Assembly (NCBI GenBank): GCA_965240325.2
Contig: OZ251224.1
Span: 1,798,001-1,862,000, forward strand
DNA length: 64,000 bases
Reading direction: 5' to 3'
Origin: Rebecca billardiae RCC1528
Taxonomy: Eukaryota; Haptophyta
Positions 1 through 11,216 of the stretch are shown one piece after another. A program made the position numbers and the translations under genes. The notes below the pieces were generated by a model, which was not told where the DNA came from, made no database searches, and was given only the letters and a program-made list of their open reading frames with translations. The stretch's first letter is position 1. Every line of letters begins with the position of its first letter.

Positions 1-2603
1 TAAAGTTGTAAAGTGTAAAGTAGGTCCGGGAGCGCACGTCCGGACGGGGCATCGAGCACGAGCCAGGCAAGCACCCAGCCCGGCGTGTAAAGTTGTAAAG
101 TGTAAAGTAGGTCCGGGAGCCCAGCCGGACATGTCCGGCCAGTCCGACCGGACGCGTGCTGGCCGCCGCGCCGCCGGCCGCGGGCGCGAGAGGGCCTGTA
201 AAGTTGTAAAGTGTAAAGTAAGTCCGGGAGCGCACGTCCGGACGGGGCATCGAGCACGAACCAGGCCAGCACCCAGCCCGGCGTGTACTAAGTTGTAAAG
301 TGTAAAGTAGGTCCGGGAGCCCAGCCGGACATGTCCGGCCAGTCCGACCGGACGCGTGCTGGCCGCCGCGCCGCCGGCCGCGGGCGCGAGAGGGCCTGTA
401 AAGTTGTAAAGTGTAAAGTAAGCCCGGGAGCGCACGTCCGGACGGGGCATCGAGCACGAACCAGGCCAGCACCCAGCCCGGCGTGTACTAAGTTGTAAAG
501 TGTAAAGTAGGTCCGGGAGGCCAGCCGGACATGTCCGGCCAGTCCGACCGGACGCGTGCTGGCCGCCGCGCCGCCGGCCGCGGGCGCGAGAGGGCCTGTG
601 AAGTTGTAAAGTGTAAAGTAAGTCCGGGAGCGCACGTCCGGACGGGGCATCGAGCACGAACCAGGCCAGCACCCAGCCCGGCGTGTAAAGTTGTAAAGTG
701 TAAAGTAGGTCCGGGAGGCCAGCCGGACATGTCCGGCCAGTCCGACCGGACGCGTGCTGGCCGCCGCGCCGCCGGCCGCGGGCGCGAGAGGGCCTGTAAA
801 GTTGTAAAGTGTAAAGTAAGTCCGGGAGCGCACGTCCGGACGGGGCATCGAGCACGAACCAGGCCAGCACCCAGCCCGGCGTGTACTAAGTTGTAAAGTG
901 TAAAGTAGGTCCGGGAGGCCAGCCGGACATGTCCGGCCAGTCCGACCGGACGCGTGCTGGCCGCCGCGCCGCCGGCCGCGGGCGCGAGAGGGCCTGTAAA
1001 GTTGTAAAGTGTAAAGTAAGTCCGGGAGCGCACGTCCGGACGGGGCATCGAGCACGAGCCAGGCCAGCACCCAGCCCGGCGTGTAAAGTTGTATAAAGTG
1101 TAAAGTAGGTCCGGGAGCCCAGCCGGACATGTCCGGCCAGTCCGACCGGACGCGTGCTGGCCGCCGCGCCGCCGGCCGCGGGCGCGAGAGGGCCTGTAAA
1201 GTTGTAAAGTGTATAGTAGGTCCGGGAGCGCACGTCCGGACGGGGCATCGAGCACGAGCCAGGCCAGCACCCAGCCCGGCGTGTACTAAGTTGTAAAGTG
1301 TAAAGTAGGTCCGGGAGCCCAGCCGGACATGTCCGGCCAGTCCGACCGGACGCATGCTAGCCGCCGCGCCGCCGGCCGCGGGCGCGAGAGGGCCTGTAAA
1401 GTTGTAAAGTGTAAAGTAGGTCCGGGAGCGCACGTCCGGACGGGGCATCGAGCACGAGCCAGGCAAGCACCCAGCCCGGCGTGTAAAGTTGTACAGTGTA
1501 AAGTAGGTCCGGGAGCCCAGCCGGACATGTCCGGCCAGTCCGACCGGACGCGTGCTGGCCGCCGCGCCGCCGGCCGCGGGCGCGAGAGGGCCTGTAAAGT
1601 TGTAAAGTGTAAAGTAAGTCCGGGAGCGCACGTCCGGACGGGGCATCGAGCACGAACCAGGCAAGCACCCAGCCCGGCGTGTAAATAAAGTTGTAAAGTG
1701 TAAAGTAGGTCCGGGAGGCCAGCCGGACATGTCCGGCCAGTCCGACCGGACGCGTGCTGGCCGCCGCGCCGCCGGCCGCGGGCGCGAGAGGGCCTGTAAA
1801 GTTGTAAAGTGTAAAGTAAGTCCGGGAGCGCACGTCCGGACGGGGCATCGAGCACGAACCAGGCAAGCACCCAGCCCGGCGTGTAAATAAAGTTGTAAAG
1901 TGTAAAGTAGGTCCGGGAGGCCAGCCGGACATGTCCGGCCAGTCCGACCGGACGCGTGCTGGCCGCCGCGCCGCCGGCCGCGGGCGCGAGAGGGCCTGTA
2001 AAGTTGTAAAGTGTAAAGTAAGTCCGGGAGCGCACGTCCGGACGGGGCATCGAGCACGAGCCAGGCCAGCACCCAGCCCGGCGTGTAAAGTTGTGAAGTG
2101 TAAAGTAGGTCCGGGAGCCCAGCCGGACATGTCCGGCCAGTCCGACCGGACGCGTGCTGGCCGCCGCGCCGCCGGCCGCGGGCGCGAGAGGGCCTGTAAA
2201 GTTGTAAAGTGTAAAGTAAGTCCGGGAGCGCACGTCCGGACGGGGCATCGAGCACGAACCAGGCCAGCACCCAGCCCGGCGTGTAAAGTTGTAAAGTGTA
2301 AAGTAGGTCCAGGAGCCCAGCCGGACATGTCCGGCCAGTCCGACCGGACGCGTGCTGGCCGCCGCGCCGCCGGCCGTCAGCGGGCGCGAGAGGGCCTGCA
2401 AAGTTGTAAAGTGTAAAGTAAGTCCGGGAGCGCACGTCCGGACGGGGCATCGAGCACGAACCAGGCCAGCACCCAGCCCGGCGTGTAAAGTTGTAAAGTG
2501 TAAAGTAGGTCCGGGAGCCCAGCCGGACATGTCCGGCCAGGCCGACCGGACGCGTGCTGGCCGCCGCGCCGCCGGCCGCGCCCGCGGGCGCGAGAGGGCC
2601 TGT
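1..2603 (+). repeat. 13-copy satellite array, period about 200 bp
   Basis: The anchor CGCACGTCCGGACGGGGCAT recurs at 31, 231, 431, 631, 829, 1029, 1229, 1429, 1627, 1829, 2031, 2229 and 2431, giving a 198-202 bp period. Each unit is two half-units. Both open with the same AT-richer box, built on TAAAGTTGTAAAGTG and running into GTCCGGGAG. One half then carries the anchor and a CACCCAGCCCGGCGTG tail. The other carries the perfect palindrome CCGGACATGTCCGG and a GC-only segment ending GCGAGAGGGCC. Copies are near identical, differing by a few substitutions and small indels (for example TACTAAG versus TAAAG). The array decays at about 2604 into unique sequence and may extend left of the window. 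The long ORFs on both strands are by-products of an almost stop-free period and are not genes. Confidence 0.97.
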
Positions 2604-4327
2604 AAAAGTAGGGGGGCCAAACCGCCCATTTAAAAATGAAAAGCAAAGTCGCGTCGCATTTTCGCTCCGCCCTCGGCCTTTTAGGGTGGCGCGGAGCCTT
2701 TTTCTCGGACCTCGCTCGAAAATCGAGCTCCGACGCCTTCGGGCGCTCAGAGCTCGGTTCCGCTCCAGACGAGCGGCCGGAGGCAGTGGACCGCCGCGCG
2801 CTCGCGACCTCTGAGACGCCGAGATGGTCTCGGGTGCGCGCGCGCGTGACGCTGGTGGGCGCTACTGACCCGTGCCTTTGCGCCACCAGCGGCTCACCAC
2901 CCGCTTCTTGGCCACCTCGCGCCGTGCGCGGCGCGCGTCGGCCGGCTTGAATTGGTGCGCTGCGTACGCCCGCTACGCTACCGCACGGTGTGGCGCATGA
3001 TCAACTCGGACCAATGAGATCGATGCTCGGACCAATCGTCCATGTATGTCTGTGAATGCCCAGCTCGCCTAACCTGCCCTACTGCGCCGGAATCGCCGTC
3101 AGCAGACCGGCGCGAGCTCGCGCACAGCACCTCCGCGGAGCTCGCAACTGTCATGTTCCGCTTGTAGGGCCCGTGTTTGCACCTGCCGTGGCACTTGCGA
3201 TGGTCAGTACGTTGGGTATGGGTCACATGTGCCCTCTGATGGCGTCTGGGCGCCTCCCATTCGCCTCTCAGGACGTCGCGGACGTGCTCGCAGGCAGCGG
3301 TTGGCTCATTCGACAGGTCCGACGTGCACTCGACCGTGCCTGCAAGCGCGCCCCTGTGACGCTCATGCCTGCAGAAGCAGATGCAGATGGGCCCTCATGC
3401 ACCCTGGTGCGCCCAAGACCGGCGGGAGCGTCAGAGACCGTCTCAATCTTGACACCTTGCACACGCCGGCGCTTGACGTTGGGCTCCGCGCAGCCAGCCA
3501 GGAGCGCCGAACAGCGCCGGATCAGCCTCTGTAGGCCGAATATCCGCCCCTAAGCCCGGAACTAGCGCGGAACAGGGTAGTGCGTACCTATGTGGACCAA
3601 TCCCATCCAGCCTGGTTTGGTGCAGACACGCCAGCCACCGCCTGGAGCAGACGTTTGCTGCCGAATCGCATGCTCGGCACTGTGCCGCACTGCGACGACG
3701 ACAGATTTGACCTGCCTCGTAGGTCTCGGCCAGGGAGCGGTGACGGTTGGCTCGAGTGACTTTAAACCTTGACTATGACCGAGAGCACTCCCGGGCTGAG
3801 GACGTGGGGCCGGTGCTTTGGGTCTAATATGTCTGCAATACGCCGTACGCGTGGCCGTATACACAGTCTGAAAACGTATCTCGCAGCTCGAGATCAGCGA
3901 TGAGGCTGTATTCATCAGCATGGCGCCTATATACACAGTGGGTATGTAACGATCGGTGGCTTCTAGGAAACTACATATTTGACAGCCTGCCAGTACACAG
4001 CCTATATCGCATGTTGGGACCTGCTGCTGCTGGGGACTCAGAACGATCTCGCTGAGATGCTCTAACAAAGTGAGGTCGACATGGTCTATATGTCACATAT
4101 AGGACGACCGTTATATGCCGTTTCCAATAAGTTCAGGCTCATTCTAATAAGTAAATATGCTAGCCGTTACGCCCTATATTCAGGGTATGTGCACCTGATT
4201 TTTTTACATGGCCGGCCCAGACCCCTCCAGAGGGCAAATGATCCAGCCCGAAATCAGCTCTAAACACTCGCTAGGACCCGCGCTCGTGGCCGTCAGTAAC
4301 GCTACAGTGCCACTTTGGCCCCCCTAG
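2604..4327. other. Unassigned spacer without supportable genes
   Basis: GC-rich near 2640-3550 and more AT-rich from about 3780. ORFs up to 169 codons occur on both strands but show no domain, no consistent codon pattern and no signal peptide. The pair CGGACCAATGAGATCG/CGGACCAATCGTCC near 3008-3040 is a short local repeat. I see no gene or RNA here. Confidence 0.5.
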
Positions 4328-4557
4328 TAAAAGTGTAAAGTTGTGAAGTGTAAAGTAAGTCCGGGAGCGCACGCCCGGACGGGGCATTCGAGCACGAGCC
4401 AGGCCAGCACCCAGCCCGGCCTGTAAAGTTGTAAAGTGTAAAGTAGGTCCGGGAGCCCAGCCGGACATGTCCGGCCAGTCCGACCGGACGCATGCTGGCG
4501 CGCCGGCCGCGGCGGCCGCCGCGCCGCCGGCCGCGCCCGCGGGCGCGAGAGGGCCTG
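4328..4557 (+). repeat. Isolated satellite unit, left copy
   Basis: One unit of the 200-bp satellite family (both half-units, including the CCGGACATGTCCGG palindrome). It has variants absent from the main array: GTTGTGAAGTG, CGCACGCCCGG, GGGGCATTCGAGC and CGCATGCTGGC. The unit at 5930-6157 carries the same variants, so these two are sisters. Confidence 0.9.
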
Positions 4558-4560
4558 TAG

Positions 4561-5928
4561 CGTCTTAACCCCTATTGTGGAACGATTTTCGGGTTTTCCA
4601 CCCCTAGGGCGAGGTAGTGCGGCTCGGCGAGCGAACTTAAGGTGTCAGGCACTGGCCATGGGTCCTACCGAAGGGACCATACACCTCTGAGGGTGCGGAG
4701 CTCGGAGCTCGCCCGCCCGCGCGCGCGCGCGCGCGCGCGCCCGCGGGGTGCGTTGACGGGTCGACTGACCCCTATTGTGGAACGATTTTGGTTCCTCGCT
4801 CAGGACGGTACCACTGCTGGCTCCTGAGCGTTCGCAGTCGGCCCGCTGGCGCTCGCCGGCGCGCTGGTGGTGAGGGCACCCGCCCTCGACCTCGCAGCCG
4901 CCGGGGGGCACGTCTTGCCCGCACGAACCCTCTCCACGATGAGTGATGCGGTCGACGAGCGTGTCCGTCATCGACGCTCGCTCGCCTTCGCGTGGCGCCT
5001 GAGCCGCCGCCGACACCACCGCTTCCAGGGCATGCTGGAGAGCGTCGAGAAGGGCGCGCCACTACGCAGGAAGAGAAGCGCCGCATCGATGCAGACCTGC
5101 CGCGTGGTCGGCGCGAAGCTGAGTAGCGCTATCTCCACGACCTGGTCGGTGTGATCTGCTCGACCGTCACAGCCGCTCAGCCGCGGCTTCAGCCCCAGCG
5201 GCCTCGACGGGCTGGTCGGGTCCTTCACCATCCGACAGAGCGTGGCCCGTTGTCACTGCATATGAGCCGAAGTCGGCGAAAGCTGTGCCCTCACGCCAGC
5301 TCCCGGCTCTACACACAGTCCCTGATGGCTGCATCCGGAGGGTCGTAGTCCACTCGCGCCCAGCCGCTTCGCGCTGCGCGGCTCCCGCGCGGTCGGCAGG
5401 CGATGAAGCTGCTTTGCGGGGTTGGGCGTCGCCTGACGGCCCGGTACCCTCGGCTACGCGTTCGTCATCGCCACCAGTCAGCTCGCGCCGCCGCACCGCC
5501 CCCCGCCGCGGCGGGGCGTCCTCGACCCTCCAACCCAGGAATCAGCCATGCTGACCTGACCCAATTCGTGTCACTCGCGCTCCATCCACGAGTGCGGCAG
5601 CGGCAAGCCGGCTTGATTCCCTGCCCGGGCTGCTTTCGGGGAGCTCCCAAAAATACCGAGCGCGCTCTCCCGGCCGAAGCTTCGGCCTACAGGAGCCGAA
5701 AACCATTTTTTCACACCAGATTCTCAGGTCTGACTCCAGCAAACGATCGGCTGCGGACGGCGCTGGGGCGGGGCTATGGCGACGTTCTTGGGCTCGTTGG
5801 ACGCGCCTTGGCCAGGCGCACACGGCGGTAGCCGCCGATCTCATCGCCTCCGCGACATCCGAGCTCTACATAGGAAAAACTGGCGCCGTTCCACAATAGG
5901 GGTCCGTTCCACAATAGGGGTTAAGACG
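4561..5928. mobile_element. 1.37-kb segment with 24-bp terminal inverted repeats
   Basis: CGTCTTAACCCCTATTGTGG plus AACG at 4561-4584 is the exact reverse complement of 5905-5928. The inner 17 bases ACCCCTATTGTGGAACG recur at 4768-4784 (direct) and as their inverse at 5887-5903. The interior is GC-rich, contains a (CG)n run near 4721-4741, and has only short ORFs without recognisable domains. It sits between the sister satellite units at 4328 and 5930. I see no clear target-site duplication. It could be a non-autonomous DNA transposon, or an inverted-repeat spacer copied with the satellite. Confidence 0.6.
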
Positions 5929-5929
5929 T

Positions 5930-6185
5930 TAAAAGTGTAAAGTTGTGAAGTGTAAAGTAAGTCCGGGAGCGCACGCCCGGACGGGGCATTCGAGCACGAG
6001 CCAGGCCAGCACCCAGCCCGGCCTGTAAAGTTGTAAAGTGTAAAGTAGGTCCGGGAGCCCAGCCGGACATGTCCGGCCAGTCCGACCGGACGCATGCTGG
6101 CCCGCCGGCCGCGGCGGCCGCCGCGCCGCCGCGGCCGCGGGCGCGAGAGGGCCTGTAAAGTTGTAAAGTGTAAAGTAAGTCCGGG
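5930..6185 (+). repeat. Isolated satellite unit, right copy
   Basis: Sister of the unit at 4328-4557, sharing its diagnostic variants and differing mainly in the GC-only segment near 6100-6140. It runs into the start of a further half-unit that breaks at about 6185. Confidence 0.9.
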
Positions 6186-6474
6186 CGGGACGACGCGGCC
6201 GGACGCGATTTGGATCGCGATGCCGGCGCCCGCGATCGACCCGCCCGGGCGAGGGAGGTAGGTGAGGGAGGGCGATTCGATGCCGGTCGAGGGCGCCACC
6301 ACCTACCGATGGCGCGGCGCGGGCGCGGCTGAGCAACACGCAGTAGTGCTGCTCGCCCGTGCGTGCGCGCGCTACGCCCGCCGCGGGCTGGCGAGTCACG
6401 CCTCTACGGCGCACGTTGCACGCCACAGCCAGGGCCGTTCAACCCGCTGCACGCAGTGTGCAGTGCGCATCCGT
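6186..6474. other. Spacer, no feature seen
   Basis: GC-rich sequence between the satellite unit and the long inverted repeat. Short ORFs only, with no recognisable domain. Confidence 0.4.
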
Positions 6475-7373
6475 ATTGACACTGCGCCACAAGGGGGGGG
6501 TCCAAAATTGTCCCCGCCGACGGCTCGATGGCTGCCGCACGTGCGTGCCCCGCGTGCCTTGCGCGTGTACGTGCACGGTAGGGCGTCCCGACAGCGAGGG
6601 CGGGGTGGCGTAGATGGTCTCATGGGAGGTGTGCCCGTGTGCCGGAGACGCTTCGACACCTTGGTGGCGTGCGCACACTTCTCCTTGCCGCCGCTTGCCT
6701 GCTGCAGTGCTCGGCCAGCCGTGTTGAGAGCACGCCTGCGCGTGCATGGCCAATGTCGGGCGGATCGAGCCGTAGTGAGTGCGCGTGCGGGTACTCCTAC
6801 CCGATGCGTCTCCCTACCACTGTCGCAAGCCCTCGTGCGCGTCGTGAAGCCTGTCGAATCCAGTCGGGCACATGCCCAACATGCTCGCGAACAATGACCG
6901 AGCAATGGCGTCAAATGCGCTATTTGAAAATAAAACTGGCCAGCATGTCGCATACCACCATGATAAAGTTGACACGTCGTGGGTTCGAGTGCACGGCTTA
7001 GGGTTGACGTACAAGAGCTACTGCGACAGTGGTAGAGAGACGCATCGGGTAGGAGTACCCGCACGCGCACTCAATACGGCTCGATCCGCCCGACATTGGC
7101 CATGCACGCGCAGGCGTGCTCTCAACACGGCTGGCCGAGCACGCAGCAGGCAAGCGGCGGCAACGAGAGGTGTGGGCACGCCACCAAGGTGTCGAAGCGT
7201 CTCCGGCACACGGGCACACCTCCCACGAGACCATCTACGCCACCCCGCCCTCGCTGTCGGGACGCCCTACCGTGCACGTACACGCGCAAGGCACGCGGGG
7301 CACGCACGTGCGGCAGCCATCGAGCCGTCGGCGGGGACAATTTTGGACCCCCCCCTTGTGGCGCAGTGTCAAT
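6475..7373. repeat. Long inverted repeat (arms about 350 bp, loop about 195 bp)
   Basis: The left arm (6475-6827) begins ATTGACACTGCGCCACAAGG. The right arm (7022-7373) ends with its reverse complement, CTTGTGGCGCAGTGTCAAT. The arms match along their whole length with scattered mismatches and small indels, for example CAGTGCTCGGCC against GGCCGAGCACGCAG. The spacer (6828-7021) is unique. Long ORFs occur on both strands of both arms, but they mirror each other and resemble no protein. A transcript across this segment would fold into a long hairpin. Confidence 0.92.
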
Positions 7374-8280
7374 TGCTGGGCGCCATTTGGCGCGAGGGGC
7401 AGCGCGGTCGTCCACGCGTGCTGTGTGTAGCGGGGCGCACAGCGCGAAAAGGTCGTATCATGGCGGCGGCGGCATGGCCGCGGCGGCCAGCAGCACCAGT
7501 GGCGCGGCCCACAGCCGCGTGGTCACGGCGCTGCAGCAAACGCCGCGCGCCGGAGGGCTGCAAACTGCTGCGAGCGCGCAACCGGCGCCTTGCCGCGCGA
7601 GCCACCGTGCCTGCGCTGCACGGCCGCGCAGGCCACGCGTGGTGAGGGGGCGAGCCCGTCGGCACCGTCAAAAGGAAGCCACGAAGGCGCACGGCAGCTG
7701 CGCCTGCGCGGCCGTGCGCGTGGACACACGCGTCGTCCACGCAGCAGAGGTCGATGCCGTCTAGCTTGGCGAAGTAGAAGACAATCCGCCGCCAGTGCTC
7801 ACTGCGCTTGTAGTCACACCATCGACTCGCCGTCGAACACGTCGCCAGTAGACCCGGCGAGCGCCCCGCGTACACGCGCGTAATCGGCGGCCAGCGCCCG
7901 GCGCCGCCGGGCGCGCACTGATCGGCTCGCCCGCGCCGCGCGAGCCGAGCTGCTCGTTTAGCCACGCGGCGAGGGCGGTTCGCGCGCCAGCTGGCGAGGC
8001 GGGAAGGTGCGCACGCCCGGCGCACGGGCGGCGCTGACCCGACGGCGCAGGTGCCGTCTACGCACGCGCTGCCCATTCGACCGCCTCGTTGTGCACGCGT
8101 GTGGGCCAAGCCGCGGGCACAGTGCGGGTGCGGAGGGCGTGCCACGCGGGCAGGCGCGCAAGCCACTCGCAGCGCACGACGCCGTCGCCGGCGGTGGCAA
8201 CGACCGCGGCGGGGATGTACGGGGGTCGCCGTCCGCCTTGGCCGTGAACAGCAGGCGCAGCCCGCCGCGGTAGATGCGCG
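7374..8280. other. GC-rich spacer, possible relict exon
   Basis: No intact gene. On the minus strand about 7740-7830 encodes a peptide with ordinary composition (WCDYKRSEHWRR followed by IVFYFAKLDGID), unlike the Arg/Ala-rich shadow ORFs around it. It may be a relict exon, but I do not recognise it and flanking frames are low in complexity. Confidence 0.3.
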
Positions 8281-8850
8281 TGCAGCCGCAGAGACGCAGA
8301 GTCACGAGGCTGTGGCTAACTGGACGCGCCCCAGACGGCGCATGCAGCGGGGCGCACCGCGCGGGAAGGTCACAAAATGGCGGCGGCGGCGCGGGCGCGG
8401 GCGCCATCAGCATGCGAGCAGCGGCAGCACGCCAGCGGCGATGCTTGCGCGCGCAGCCGCAGAGTCATGAGGCTGCGGTCAACCGGACGCGCCCCAGACG
8501 GCGCATGCAGCGGGGCGCACGGCGCGGGAAGGTCACAAAATGGCGGCGGCGGCGCGGGCGCGGGCGCCATCAGCATGCCGGCAGCGGCAGCACGCCGGTG
8601 GCGCTGCTTGTGCGCGCAGCCGCAGAGCCGCAGAGTCACGAGGCTGTGGCCAACCGGACGCGCGCCACATGGCGCATGCAGCGGGGCGCACTGTGGGACG
8701 GTCACAAAATGGCGGCGGCGGCGCGGGCGCGGGCGCCACCAGCATGCCGGCAGGCAGCAGCACGCCGGTGGCGCTGCTTCTGCGCGCAGCCGCAGAGTCA
8801 CGAGGGTGTGGCCAACCGGACGCGCGCACCACCAGCAGCCGTGTAGTCAC
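8281..8850 (+). repeat. Tandem repeat, about 168-bp period, 3 copies plus a partial
   Basis: GGTCACAAAATGGCGGCGGC recurs near 8368, 8534 and 8700. GCGCAGCCGCAGAG recurs near 8284, 8451, 8615 and 8788. Units also share GGCGCATGCAGCGGGGCGCA. A diverged relative of the ATGGCGGCGGCGGC part lies near 7459. ORFs through the repeat on either strand are period artefacts. Confidence 0.85.
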
Positions 8851-9224
8851 GGCGCTGCTGCCAACGTTGTGCGCCAGGGCGAGCTCGTTGGTGTCGTTGA
8901 AGAGGAAGCGCACTGGCCACGCTGGCGTGGCCGTGCGCGCGGACGCACACATCACGACGTGGCCGAGGGGTCACAGCAGAGCTGCCCGAGCGCGCACGCG
9001 GAAACACACTCTACCTTGCTTCACGCTCTACTTTGCTTCGTAGTGGGTAGTCCCCCGACTCACCCACGTCACGCGTGTGCTCTGACCAACGCGCGCACGT
9101 GCAGATCGCGTCGTCGAGGGCGGGCGGCTTCTGAACGTGCTTGCGAACACCATCGACCATGGCGGCGAACATCGCGCCGCCGCTCGGGCTGCGGGATCCC
9201 GGATTGGACCCGCGAAAGCCCCGG
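8851..9224. other. Spacer, no feature seen
   Basis: Moderately GC-rich sequence after the tandem repeat. The minus-strand ORF through 8880-8960 is short and unrecognised. Confidence 0.35.
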
Positions 9225-9332
9225 ACTTACTTAATTTACACTTTACAACTTTTACGGGGGGTTGCTGGGCCAAGCAGCTTGCGCGGGCGCGCGATGCCCC
9301 GTCCGGAGGCGCCCGGATTTACTTTTTCACAC
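9225..9332 (-). repeat. Satellite fragment, reverse orientation, interrupted
   Basis: TTACACTTTACAACTTTTAC (from about 9235), GCGATGCCCCGTCCGGAG and CCCGGATTTACTTTTTCACAC are the reverse complement of parts of the 200-bp satellite. The second AT-rich box is cut at its 3' end by the element beginning at 9333. Confidence 0.7.
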
Positions 9333-9781
9333 TGTCACACAGCGATCCCGGTTCGTGTAATCTGGCCTCGCGAACGAACTCACGAACCTTGGTTCGCGAA
9401 CCACGGCAGTTCGCGAACTCACGGCCTCCCCGACGGCCCTCTCGCGAACGAACTCGCGAACTTTCGCGAACCGTACGCGAACCGATTATTTATTCGATTT
9501 AATAGGAAAACTTGATTAAATATTGAATATTCTCCCGGTTTGGCGGAAATCATATTGGAATATCGACCCAAGATTACCTTGAGATTGGCCGCTTACATAT
9601 GGGAGATTGATAGTGTTGGGGTTCACGAACAGTTCGCTTAGTTCGCGAACCGGTTCGCGAGTTCGCGAACTTCGCTCGGAGGCCAGCCGATGAGGCGAAC
9701 GAACGCGAACCTAGGCGAACAAACACCGTTCGCGAACCCGTTCGCGAACTTTTTCAACGAACCGGGATCGCTGCTGTCACA
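9333..9781. mobile_element. MITE-like fold-back element rich in GTTCGCGAAC palindromes
   Basis: The termini are imperfect inverted repeats of 23-24 bp (9333-9355 and 9758-9781) sharing a perfect 16-base core, CAGCGATCCCGGTTCG. Two flanking zones (about 9365-9485 and 9625-9755) are packed with the 10-base palindrome GTTCGCGAAC (six exact copies) and variants such as CTCGCGAACGAACTC. An AT-rich core lies between them (about 9485-9620). There is no coding capacity. It lies inside a satellite fragment. This is typical of a non-autonomous, hairpin-prone DNA element, but a target-site duplication is not obvious. Confidence 0.7.
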
Positions 9782-9884
9782 GACACGCCCTCGTGCGCCC
9801 GGCAGCCGGCCGGCGCGGCGCGTCGGCACAGCCCGCACGCGTGCGTGGCCGGACGGCTGTCCGGATAGGTCCGGCCTGGCTCCC

Positions 9885-10135
9885 GGATGTACTTTACACT
9901 TTACAACTTTGCACTGCCTCTCGGCCGCGGCGCCCCGGCGACCGGCCGGCGCCGGGCGGAGGCGCCGGTGAGTGCCGGGCCCGGTGGCAGCTGGCACGGC
10001 CCGGCCGCACGCGTCCGGTCGGACTGGCCGGACATGTCCGGCTGGGCTCCCGGACCTACTTTACACTTTACAACTTTACACGCAGGTCTGGATGCGGGCC
10101 TGGCTCGAGCTCGATGCCCCGTCCGGATAGGGCAT
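9885..10135 (-). repeat. Satellite unit, reverse orientation
   Basis: Two copies of the ACTTTACACTTTACAAC box (near 9891 and 10060), the palindrome CCGGACATGTCCGG near 10028 and GATGCCCCGTCCGGA near 10112 mark a full reverse-orientation unit of the 200-bp family. The middle has diverged. Confidence 0.85.
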
Positions 10136-11216
10136 AGGCGGTCGAACGGGTCAGTTATCGACAGGACTTCACAGATACGGTAGATACACGCTAAAGTTCG
10201 TATATTCAGTAGCAGTCGTACTTTGTTACAAGCTTTACTATTCAGACGACGATGATGATGATGATGATGATGATGATGATCATTGATGATGATGATGATT
10301 ATAATGATTCTAGTAGTCTCAGCTTAGCTAGAGACGAGAGAGAGAGCAGCTAGACTATGCTGAATGACTGTTCCGGCGGACGCCAGAATAACTTTCAAGA
10401 GAATGACAGACGCCGAGACGACTCGAGTCGGATATCTATCTATCAATGTCTGAGATGACTGACCGGGATTGAAGTATAGTATTATAGCAAACTTGAATGT
10501 TGTACAAATTCTAGATCTAGCTTAGTAGTGACAGTCACAGTTAGTTACCGTACCGAGATAGCTACCAATGTTACTAACTATAGCAGTAACAACGTTATTA
10601 CTAGTTAGTAATAACAATGTTACTATCAAAATAAAATTTAGTTAGTAATAAAAATGATCATGATGCCGTTGGCATGCGTAAATGGTGAATATTATTTTGG
10701 GTTTTAATTTTGTGTTCTTTATATTTTGACATTAAATTATATATTTGTGTGTGTGTGGTTTCGGATGTTTCGTTGTCTCCAGTGACGAATCTGATTATCC
10801 TCCGCGTCGTACTACGGGTGTTACTATCAGCGTCTAGTAGGTGTGCGGATATGTAACCTTCTCGTCAGGGGACGATAAGGGTCCGCGCAGTGGCTCGGAG
10901 TCGGACCGGGCAGGCAGGGGCCGCGACGATACTGAATAACTGCCAGCAGTACGGCATCAGTAATTGACTGACGCCACTTCGTCAGGCTGCGTCACACCGG
11001 GTCCGGGACGGCTTTTAATAAAGCCGGTACGGCCGCACGGGACTACTGTCTACTCGCTGGCTGCTGCCAGCCCGCCGCGCCGCCAGGCCCGTAGCTGAGC
11101 GGTGCCACTCGGCACTCGGCCTCGGGCCCGGGGGCCCGGGCGGGCCAGCCCGTGCGCCTTCGGCCGAATCAGAAAAGGTGACACTCCGGGACAGCAGGAA
11201 GCCTACTATCACCTAG
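10136..11216. other. AT-rich intergenic region with (GAT)n
   Basis: AT content rises sharply after about 10,140. A (GAT)n microsatellite with a short inversion lies at about 10243-10300. Short local repeats such as TTAGTAATAACAATGTTACT occur at 10560-10650. Near 11010-11215 the sequence becomes GC-rich again. I see no gene. Confidence 0.6.

Noticed and set aside
288-2633. Long ORFs (up to 720 codons) in several frames through the satellite array
   Set aside because: They consist of the repeated 200-bp unit translated again and again in overlapping frames on both strands; no independent domain.
3056-3553. 165-codon plus-strand ORF
   Set aside because: Mixed composition, an overlapping ORF in another frame, no domain or signal peptide.
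6940-7010. GGGTTCGAGTGCAC resembling a tRNA B-box/T-arm
   Set aside because: The bases around it do not pair as a T-stem and no A-box or acceptor stem lies at the right distance.
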